In this document: in pieces, positions 57,410 to 64,000 of the stretch | Layout of the letters: every line of letters starts with the position of its first letter | How positions within the stretch are numbered: position 1 is the first letter of the stretch | Assembly: GCF_001426185.1 (NCBI RefSeq) | Contig: NZ_LMRP01000004.1 | Span: forward strand, 196,405 to 260,404 | Length of the DNA: 64,000 nucleotides | From: Rhodococcus sp. Leaf247 | Lineage (GTDB): Bacteria > Actinomycetota > Actinomycetes > Mycobacteriales > Mycobacteriaceae | Direction of reading: 5' to 3' | Translations under genes and position numbers: made by a program | The notes under the pieces: model-generated | What the model saw: the letters and a program-made list of their open reading frames with translations, nothing else | The model's database searches: none | What the model was told of the DNA's origin: nothing

Positions 57410-60400
57410 ATGAGCTCCAGATCTTCGACGTGGCAGGTGCCGGCGCAATGGTGGCGGCGCGGCGAGGCTGTGCACGGTCGGACACCGACGCCGGCGCCAT
57501 CCAAGGCGACACTGAAACCTGAGGCGATCGACGGTCTCATCGAACGGGTCGCGGACCAGTTCGATGTCGTCCTCGATCATCCCGCGACACCGCCGGAGTG
57601 GGCCCATGCTGCCCGCGCGTTCGTTGCAGGCCACCACTCGCCCACGAAAAACGTGACGCCACTCGCGGCGGCAGCGGCGTGGATGGTGTCGACCCAGCAC
57701 AATCAATACAAGATGCGAACACCTTTCGTCGTGTACTTGATCGGTCGATTCGGGGCCGCGTTCGCCGCAGAGGCTGTCGTCGTAGCAGCGGGGATGACCA
57801 TCGAATATCACCCGAGTCCACAACCTAGGACCATGGCCACCAGTTCCCTCAGCCACCGAGTCGGGATGGACACGGTCAATTTCTGGGTCGACGACGCCTA
57901 CAGCCGGATGCGGTCGGCGCTCGCCGCACTCTCGGACGACGAGTACGCGGCAGTGGTGGAACGACTCGCGGAGTTTCGCGGCTCGTGCTTCGCGCGTCGC
58001 ATCGCGACGTCATTCCTGTTGCCGACCGAACCCGACTGGGTCGCGGCCGATCTGCAGAAGTCGTTCCAACTCGACCGCTATCAACGGAGTATCGGCCTCG
58101 TCCTGCTTGCCAGTGTCACCGACGTGGCTGCCGTCGAGACCGCGTTCGAGCTGGTCGAAGACCGTGCCCGAGCGATTTGGAATGTGGGCATCTACCCGCG
58201 CCTGCTTCACGCCATGTGTGCCAACATCGGCCCGGGGTTGGAGCCGATCGTGGGTGAGTTCTTCGACGGTAATCTTTCGTCCGCCAACAAGAAGCGGTGT
58301 GCCGAAATTCTCGCGGAATTCGACACGGACGCGGGGTTGTCGGAACTGTTGGACCGGTTGGGCAGCAAACACATAGAACCTGCTGTCCTCGACGCAATGG
58401 ACCGTGCACCCGAGCGGGCGGCGCGGATGTTGGCGGAGTCGGACAGACCGCTCGCTGCGTCTCTGCTTCGCGATCTGTACCGAACACACCCTGAACTTGC
58501 CGGACCCGAGTCTCGGAACGAGCCGACCACGCTGTCTGCGAATGCCGTTCCCACACTTCTGGCGTCGCCGCCGTGGCTCGAGCCTCGGAAAGCGTCAGCC
58601 CCCGTCGTGATCGACGTCGACGAGCCTTCGACGCCGCTCTTCACGACTTGGTTGCCCGGGGAGCGGGAGGAATGGGCAGTAGCGGGCACACCGTATCCAC
58701 CGTCTGTGTGGCGAAAGACGTGGGCGGACTTCATCAAAGAAGTGACCGATGGGCACGGGCGATATCCACTGAACTACGTCGCACACGCACCGGACGACAT
58801 CATCCGTCCCCTACTTCCGACGATCACCGAGTCTTCCTACCTCTGGCAGGCGGAGGGCGACTTGCGGCGAATTCTGGGTCGATTCGATGTCGACGCAGCG
58901 GATTACATACTGCGAACAGTGATCACCAAACCAGCGCAGACCGCGCACGTCCTCCTACCGGTGGGCGGCAGCGCTGTGGCCCGTCGGATGGTGAACTGGT
59001 TGCAAGCGAGGTCGGTGAGGGCGAGCGCTCTCGAGTGGTTCGACCGGCACATCGACTCGGCAGCGCCCGACGTCGTCGCGTCGGTGCTGCGCCAGAAGGG
59101 TGCGCCGCGACTGACAGCGGAGAAAGGCATGCGCACGTTGGCCCGGCGTGGTCACCGCGACGTATTGGTCGCTGCTACTGAGCAATTCGGGCCGAAAGCG
59201 AGCGCCGTGGTGGCCACGATCGTGGACCTCGACCCGCTAGCGGTGCTGCCACGGACCATCCCGACGACTCCGGCGTGGCTCGACCCCGCGTTGTTGCCGC
59301 CGCTCGTTCTGACGGACACCGAGGCGCCCCTACCCGCAGATGCCGTGCAGAACGTTCTCGTCATGTTCGCGATGTCGCGGATGGACGAGGTCTATGCCGG
59401 GATCGACATCCTGCGCGACCTCGCCGACGCGGATGACCTTGCCGTGTTCGTGTGGGACGTCTTCGAACGATGGGCGGCGGCAGGCTTCCCCGATGCTCAG
59501 AATTGGGCGTTGGACGCACTGGGGATCGTTGGCACCGACGACACCGCGCGGAGGCTCACACCACTGATCCGAACGTGGCCGCTCCAATCCGCACACCGCA
59601 GGGCCGCAGCAGGATTGGAAGTTCTGGCAACGATCGGCACAGACGCAGCACTCGGCCATCTGTGGACTATTTCGCAAGCTTTGCGGTTCCCGGCGCTGCG
59701 AGCGAAGGCCGATACCCGCATCCGGCGCATCGCCGACGAACTGAACCTCACGCCACTCGACCTCGCCGACCGCCTGGTTCCGAACCTCGGACTCGACCCT
59801 GACGGCACGACCACATTCGACTATGGCGACCGCTCGTTCGTCGCGACCTTCGGCCACCGCCTGAGCCTGATGATCGTGGACCGCGACGGCAAGACCCGCG
59901 ACCGTCTTCCCCGCCCGGGACAACATGATTCGGATTTCGCCCGTGAGGAGTACAAGCGGTACACGACTCTGCGGAAGGACCTCGGCGCGGTATCCGGCGA
60001 ATTGATCGCACGGTTCGAGAAGGCGATGGTCGCCCACCGAACGTGGCGCATGGGCCAAGTACGTACCCACCTGGTCGCGCACCCGTTGACGTGGCATGTC
60101 GTGAGCAGGCTCGTCTGGTCTACCGGCAGTGGCACGCACTTCCGATTCTCCGATCTCCGGTCGCCCATCGATGCCGATGGTGCCCACGTCGAGATTGCAG
60201 ATGAGGTCGACGTCGCGGTGGTGCATCCCCTGTCGATGGGTGACGCGGTGCAGACCTGGCGGCACGTGCTCGACGCCGCGATGGTGCAGCAGCCGTTCGA
60301 GCAGGTGCACCGGGCTGTCTTCACTGGTGACGTGCAGGCTGCCATCGCCCGGCTGGAGGGAACGAAGGCATCGACACGGCAACTGCTGTCGTTGAAACTC

Positions 60401-60670
60401 CGCGGGTGGATTCGAGAGGAGCCTCAGGACAAGGGCGCGCAGATATCGTTGGACAAGCGCGTCGCGGATGCCGTGACCGTCTCGATCATGGTCTTCCCGG
60501 GCTTCAACGCCGCCCAGGCTGCGTTCTCGGAGATACAGAAAATTGTCTACATCGCGATCAGTGATGACGAGCTGACACCGATCGACGCGTCCGAACTGCA
60601 GCGTGATCTGTCGACGATCGACACGCGGCCGATCCGAGGAGACGAGCCCGAGTTGCGGGGCGAGCCGTGA
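57410..60670 (+). CDS. Large DUF4132 (MolR/YehI-like) protein
   Basis: A protein of about 1086 residues, soluble, with helical HEAT-like character in the first two thirds. The DUF4132 signature is at about residues 790-900: LNLTPLDLADRLVPNLGLDP, DYGDRSFVATFGHRLSLMIV, RDRLPRPGQHDSDFAREEYK, and then HPLTWHVVSRLVW. DUF4132 occurs in E. coli MolR/YehI and in large stand-alone proteins of unknown function, some encoded near MoxR/VWA genes; none is seen here. The ATG at 57410 (MSSRSSTWQV) is my choice, but there is no clear ribosome site and a GTG at 57326 is in frame. It is the first gene after tRNA-Asn and not part of the conserved order. Confidence 0.7.
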   Translation: MSSRSSTWQVPAQWWRRGEAVHGRTPTPAPSKATLKPEAIDGLIERVADQFDVVLDHPATPPEWAHAARAFVAGHHSPTKNVTPLAAAAAWMVSTQHNQYKMRTPFVVYLIGRFGAAFAAEAVVVAAGMTIEYHPSPQPRTMATSSLSHRVGMDTVNFWVDDAYSRMRSALAALSDDEYAAVVERLAEFRGSCFARRIATSFLLPTEPDWVAADLQKSFQLDRYQRSIGLVLLASVTDVAAVETAFELVEDRARAIWNVGIYPRLLHAMCANIGPGLEPIVGEFFDGNLSSANKKRCAEILAEFDTDAGLSELLDRLGSKHIEPAVLDAMDRAPERAARMLAESDRPLAASLLRDLYRTHPELAGPESRNEPTTLSANAVPTLLASPPWLEPRKASAPVVIDVDEPSTPLFTTWLPGEREEWAVAGTPYPPSVWRKTWADFIKEVTDGHGRYPLNYVAHAPDDIIRPLLPTITESSYLWQAEGDLRRILGRFDVDAADYILRTVITKPAQTAHVLLPVGGSAVARRMVNWLQARSVRASALEWFDRHIDSAAPDVVASVLRQKGAPRLTAEKGMRTLARRGHRDVLVAATEQFGPKASAVVATIVDLDPLAVLPRTIPTTPAWLDPALLPPLVLTDTEAPLPADAVQNVLVMFAMSRMDEVYAGIDILRDLADADDLAVFVWDVFERWAAAGFPDAQNWALDALGIVGTDDTARRLTPLIRTWPLQSAHRRAAAGLEVLATIGTDAALGHLWTISQALRFPALRAKADTRIRRIADELNLTPLDLADRLVPNLGLDPDGTTTFDYGDRSFVATFGHRLSLMIVDRDGKTRDRLPRPGQHDSDFAREEYKRYTTLRKDLGAVSGELIARFEKAMVAHRTWRMGQVRTHLVAHPLTWHVVSRLVWSTGSGTHFRFSDLRSPIDADGAHVEIADEVDVAVVHPLSMGDAVQTWRHVLDAAMVQQPFEQVHRAVFTGDVQAAIARLEGTKASTRQLLSLKLRGWIREEPQDKGAQISLDKRVADAVTVSIMVFPGFNAAQAAFSEIQKIVYIAISDDELTPIDASELQRDLSTIDTRPIRGDEPELRGEP

Positions 60671-60790
60671 ATGCCAGAAACCCGTGAGCAGTGAGTCGTT
60701 AATTTCACTTAACGCACCGTAACTCTCGAATCGCCAGTTCAGCACAGTTTTTATCCGCGACCGTGTCGGACGCGGGTTTAAGCTGCGGAT

Positions 60791-61961
60791 ATGGACCCCC
60801 GAACAGCCGAAACGACCCCTGCGACCCCTTGGACGGCTATCTCGGGTCCCTCTGAGGGCACGGCAGCGCCTGCAATTCCCGTGGCGGTGGCGCGCACGCA
60901 TCGCCGCTGCGGTGGAATCGTCTCGGTCGGCCGGCACCCGTCGCGCCTACGCCTCCGGGTGGCGCCGCTTCACCGACTGGTGCGCCCGCAACGGGCACGT
61001 CCCGCTGCCGGCGCACCCCGTCACCGTCGCCGCTTACCTCGTCGATGCTGCTGACACTGTCACCGCGGCGGGAGAGAGGGCCTACGCCGCCAGCACTCTG
61101 TCGGCGTGGGCGTCAGCAATCAACCACTTCCACCAGACCACCGGGAAAACCTCGCCCACAGGCCATCACCTCGTTGCGGCTGCGCTGGCCGGCATCCGCC
61201 GGCAGTACGCCACCGCCGGCGATCGACCCCGCACCCAGCGAGCGCCACTCCTCGTCTCCGACATTCGTCACCTCGTCGATACCGCCCGCGGCCAGTGCGA
61301 CGGGTGGGCGGACGATGTGTACGAACGCCGCGACAGCGCGTTGCTGCTCCTCGGGTTTGCCGGCGCGTTCCGCCGCTCCGAATTAGCCGACCTCGAATGC
61401 CGCGACGTCAGCCTGCACCGCGAGGACGGATGCACACTCGCTTCCGTAGGACCAAGACCGATCAGGAAGGTCGCGGCATCCTTCGAGCTCTTTCGACGAC
61501 CGAATCGCACACCACGTGCCCGCCCTGCGCGTATGTGCGGTGGGTGCAGGTTGTGGCAGCCTTCGCCGCCGGTGGGCCCCCTTCCGTCATCCGGCTGCTC
61601 CGCAACCGGGACCCGTTCGACGATCATCTGTGCCGCGGGGGAGTGCCCCGCACCACGGCGCGGGCACCGCTGTTCCGGGCCATTGCCAAAAACGGCAACC
61701 TCGGCACCACGCACCTTTCCGGTGCCGCCATCCAAAAGACCGTCCGACGCCGCGCCGAACGCGCGGGCTACAACCCTGCTCTGGTCACGCAGTGGTGGAC
61801 ACTTCCTGCGTGCCGGGTTCGTCACCCAAGCCTCCCGCAACGGTGCCGACGCCCACGCCATCATGCGTCAGACCGGTCACACCACACCCGCCATGCTGGA
61901 GCGCTACGCACGCCAGAACGCACCCTTGATGGGCAACGCAGTTGTTGATAATGTTCTTTGA
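60791..61961 (+). pseudogene. Tyrosine recombinase/integrase, broken by about three frameshifts
   Basis: The pieces of one tyrosine recombinase lie in two reading frames. MDPRTAETTPATP...AIPVAVAR is in frame 60791. From about 60900 the SAM-like core-binding domain ([20 protein letters not shown]...) and catalytic Arg (FAGAFRRSELADL) are in the frame of 60912. The lysine hairpin (RRTKTDQEGRG) and linker up to GYNPALVTQW return to the first frame, from about 61440 to 61790. HFLRAGF (HxxR), the second His in QTGHTTPAMLERY and the catalytic Tyr are again in the frame of 60912. Every catalytic element exists in the DNA, but no single frame encodes them. The longest open frame (60912-61961) would carry ~115 nonsense residues. 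The 120 bases before it are A+T-rich and hold nothing I can name. Confidence 0.8.
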
Positions 61962-62040
61962 ATACTTTTGATCTGGAAAAGCGGTGGGACCGGGCAACGA
62001 ATACGGGATTCCGCTGACGCTGTTTTCCGGTTATCAGCAG

Positions 62041-62781
62041 TCAGAGGCCAGGGCGCTTCTTCTCCGGCTCCAGCCCATCGATAAGGGTCATCGGTATCAC
62101 TAGCCTATTCGAAACCTCATCGAGCCTCTTAAGTAATCCGGCATTGCTGGTGAGTTTGGCGACAACCCAGCGCGCGAGCATGCATGCGACTGCGACAATA
62201 TAGGTCGACTGGTAGTGGTAACCGTACTGCTGCGTATGCCTGATGTGCAGGCCCTCCGTGCCCCGTTCGAGGAATGCAGTCACAGCAGCATGGGTGACGT
62301 GGACGTGCTGTGACAGGATGTGGTAGCTCATTTCTAAAAACTCATTTTGATCGACATCACGAAGCATGTTCATAAACTTCGGCAGTTGCTTTCCTGGCGG
62401 CGGCGGTTTAAGCGCTACGACTTGTTGGGCAAGCTCGTCGGTGTCAAGCCACGCAGCCAAGTTCTTGAAGTGATTAATACGGTCGTTGGCGATTGCTGAT
62501 TGGAATCGGCTAACACCTCCGTCGACGGTAAAGACCCATTGTAGAGTTACGGCGTGCTCGATCGCTGCACGTGCCAGTACCACGGCTTCTGCCACGAGTC
62601 CGGCGCTGGACAAGCGGAGATATGCGTCGCTATACCCCATCACGCGGGCGACAAGTCCGTATAGTAGTAAGAACTCTTCTTCGTGGACCCGGTTGACTTC
62701 GAACTCGTCGGTATCTCGCAGATGAGCGATGCACTCCTCGATCCACACTTCGAGCGCTGTCAGATCGGGGCTGTTGCTCAT
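62041..62781 (-). CDS. Hypothetical protein, possibly DUF5677-like
   Basis: A 246-residue, largely helical protein, MSNSPDLTALEVWIEECIAH onwards. LRLSSAGLVAEAVVLARAAI with EHAVTLQWVF resembles the helical repeat of DUF5677 proteins, a family of unknown function; I hold this match loosely. G+C is visibly lower than in the core genes. The start at 62781 (ATG) is followed by the family-like part; the open frame upstream is not protein-like. It is divergent from the cyclase gene and follows the integrase remnant, so it belongs to the accessory region. Confidence 0.5.
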   Translation of the reverse strand: MSNSPDLTALEVWIEECIAHLRDTDEFEVNRVHEEEFLLLYGLVARVMGYSDAYLRLSSAGLVAEAVVLARAAIEHAVTLQWVFTVDGGVSRFQSAIANDRINHFKNLAAWLDTDELAQQVVALKPPPPGKQLPKFMNMLRDVDQNEFLEMSYHILSQHVHVTHAAVTAFLERGTEGLHIRHTQQYGYHYQSTYIVAVACMLARWVVAKLTSNAGLLKRLDEVSNRLVIPMTLIDGLEPEKKRPGL

Positions 62782-63046
62782 CCTCAGATCATAGAGTGCG
62801 AGACCGACACGTCGGCCGGGCGCGACAGCTCCAAACCTGATCACCGGGGCGCCGTGGCACCGTCCGAACGACGATCGGAGCGTGGCCCGTCGCCGCAGGG
62901 GCGCCGATCTTCGCGTGTTCGACGATGGCGTTTCAAGGCAAGGCAATGTTATTTTGACAGGTGACAGCTCTAGTGTGGGATCCATCCCGCGCGGAGGCGC
63001 GCCGCACGACCAAGACCAGTCCTCAAGTCGAAAGTTCAGGTAGCAG
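62782..63046. other. Divergent intergenic region before the cyclase gene
   Basis: These 265 bases separate the DUF5677-like gene (-) from the cyclase gene (+) and must hold both promoters. TTGACA (62954-62959) with TGGGAT 16 bases on (62976-62981) is a possible promoter for the cyclase. TGACA is repeated directly at 62955-62959 and 62962-62966. I see no further structure. Confidence 0.35.
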
Positions 63047-63997
63047 ATGTCGGGTGACCTTGTATCGATTCTAGATGCGGCGAAAACGGAGACTGTCAAT
63101 GTTCTAGCGCGAAACCCGCCTGTAGAAGATGTCGAACCGGAGGACTTAGACGCAGATCAACTACCCGACGCGGACGATACGACTTGGTTCCGGTTGAAAA
63201 ATGTAGTGACGGTTTTCGCTGATCTGAAAAGCTCGACGCAGTTGGGTATTGGAAAACATGCCGCTAGTACCGCCGCTATATACAGAGCAGCGACAGGAAA
63301 TGTTGCCCAAATTATGAGTGGGCTCGACGCCGACTTTATCCAGATTCAGGGCGATGGCGTGTTTGGATTGTTCTGGGGCGACAAGGCCTTCGAACGGGCG
63401 GTGTGCGCTGGGATAACGGTCAAGACGTTCAGTGAAGAAACTCTTCAGCCCAAACTTGAGAGCAAGTGGGAGGACGCGCCTAAGACGGGATTTAAGGTTG
63501 GCGTTGCATCGGGGCGGGTACTTGTCAAGAATATTGGAACGCCGAAAAATGAAAACCAGCAGGAGCCAGTGTGGGCTGGGAAGCCTGTGAATTATGCAGC
63601 AAAGGCTGCTCAACAGGCTGATCGAAATGAGCTGATTGTTACAGGAACGGTCTGGCTTGCGATAGAGGACAATGATTACTTAACCGTCTCCTGTGTGCAT
63701 GGTGACGGCCAAGCGGCATCACCCACTACTCTGTGGGAGGACGTCGAGATCGTAAAGCTCGGCCATGATGTTGACGATTCAGCTGGCCGACTTTTGAAAG
63801 CGACTTGGTGCAAACACTGCGGACCGAGCTTCATGCAGGCAATACTCGAAGGAAAGAAGGCGCGCGACGAGACCGATGAGGTGGTCGAGTCATCGAGCGA
63901 ACATTCGGCGCAGTTCGATGCAAAGCGGGCGAACCTGCATCAACTTGCACATCAACGGGGTATGCGATTTATACGCAAATCCCGAAGGCGGAGGTAG
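63047..63997 (+). CDS. Class III nucleotide cyclase, Pycsar PycC-like (pyrimidine cyclase candidate)
   Basis: A 316-residue soluble protein. A ~45-residue acidic N-terminus precedes the cyclase domain: VVTVFADLKSSTQL (metal Asp59), IQIQGDGVFGLFWG (metal Asp103), VGVASGRVLV (151-160) and WAGKPVNYAAKAAQ (Asn182; Lys186 where adenylate cyclases have the transition-state Arg). Single-domain cyclases of this look make cCMP or cUMP in Pycsar phage defence, activating a membrane or TIR effector encoded next to them. The C-terminal ~70 residues carry CKHCG. The ATG follows AGGTAG. The gene uses TTA codons and has low G+C, suggesting transfer. The stop TAG overlaps a GTG at 63997, a possible start of the next gene. 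A cAMP-forming enzyme is the alternative. Confidence 0.7.
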   Translation: MSGDLVSILDAAKTETVNVLARNPPVEDVEPEDLDADQLPDADDTTWFRLKNVVTVFADLKSSTQLGIGKHAASTAAIYRAATGNVAQIMSGLDADFIQIQGDGVFGLFWGDKAFERAVCAGITVKTFSEETLQPKLESKWEDAPKTGFKVGVASGRVLVKNIGTPKNENQQEPVWAGKPVNYAAKAAQQADRNELIVTGTVWLAIEDNDYLTVSCVHGDGQAASPTTLWEDVEIVKLGHDVDDSAGRLLKATWCKHCGPSFMQAILEGKKARDETDEVVESSSEHSAQFDAKRANLHQLAHQRGMRFIRKSRRRR

Positions 63998-64000
63998 TGA

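Noticed and set aside
60912..61961. Intact 349-residue integrase
   Set aside because: The middle third is read out of frame. The lysine hairpin and linker are found in another frame, so the open frame is a chance survivor of two compensating shifts.
57264..62040. Second attachment site copying the tRNA-Asn 3' end
   Set aside because: I looked for a repeat of GGTTCAAGTCCAGATGGGGG after the integrase remnant and around 60670-60790 and found none in the window.

Overview
The window is high-G+C actinobacterial chromosome, most likely from Rhodococcus or a close member of the Nocardiaceae. The evidence is codon usage rich in G/C third positions, many GTG starts, 1- or 4-base gene overlaps, and a gene order that follows Mycobacterium tuberculosis from the comEA/comEC/holA/rpsT block (Rv2415c-Rv2412) to dgt/dnaG/tRNA-Asn (around Rv2344c-Rv2342). 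That comparison is from memory, not from an alignment. About 57 kb is this conserved core. The last ~6.7 kb, downstream of an intact tRNA-Asn, is accessory DNA with visibly lower G+C towards its end.

Layout. 1-2.6 kb: comEA end, comEC and holA. 2.7 kb: rpsT on the minus strand. 3.2-6.7 kb: an ATP-grasp / alpha-E / transglutaminase operon. 6.7-8.9 kb: an AAA ATPase and a PemK/MazF-like protein, both minus. 9-12.7 kb: an iron-box-controlled siderophore-binding lipoprotein, lepA (apparently with an ATC start) and a TetR regulator. 12.7-14.8 kb: a GH15 trehalase/glucoamylase-like enzyme. 15.1-25.2 kb: sulfur assimilation in two convergent operons, subI-cysTWA (+) and sirA-cysH-cysD-cysNC (-). Each operon follows a short cysteine-containing leader ORF and two hairpins, and the two are separated by an unusual ~126-bp tandem repeat array. 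25.2-34 kb: hemW, hrcA-dnaJ-rsmE, phoH-ybeY-CBS protein-era. 34.1-36.5 kb: a YdeP-type molybdopterin oxidoreductase. 37.2-39.2 kb: recO, uppS and a small conserved protein. 39.2-43.5 kb: bioA-bioF-bioD-bioB-bsaP with a BioQ-type operator before bioF. 43.5-45.8 kb: zinc regulators zur/smtB, divergent from glyS. 45.8-49.2 kb: a SRPBCC protein, a lipoprotein and a TPM-domain membrane protein. 49.3-52.8 kb: an ABC-2 exporter with a two-component system. 52.9-57 kb: a YdcF-like protein, dgt, dnaG and a small membrane-anchored protein.

Accessory end. After tRNA-Asn and its terminator come a large DUF4132 protein, a tyrosine integrase broken by about three frameshifts, a possible DUF5677-like protein (minus), and at the window edge a class III nucleotide cyclase. 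That cyclase resembles the PycC cyclases of Pycsar anti-phage systems. Its effector would lie just past the end, where a GTG overlaps the cyclase stop codon. This is the best candidate for an interesting accessory system.

How the parts work together. The sulfur block imports sulfate, adenylates it to APS, reduces APS directly (CysH with an Fe-S cluster) and reduces sulfite (SirA). The APS-kinase half of CysNC has lost its P-loop, which fits a direct APS route. Both operons appear to be read out by cysteine-dependent leader translation. The bio genes make biotin from the pimeloyl stage, with BsaP supporting BioB. zur and smtB form a translationally coupled zinc-sensing pair.
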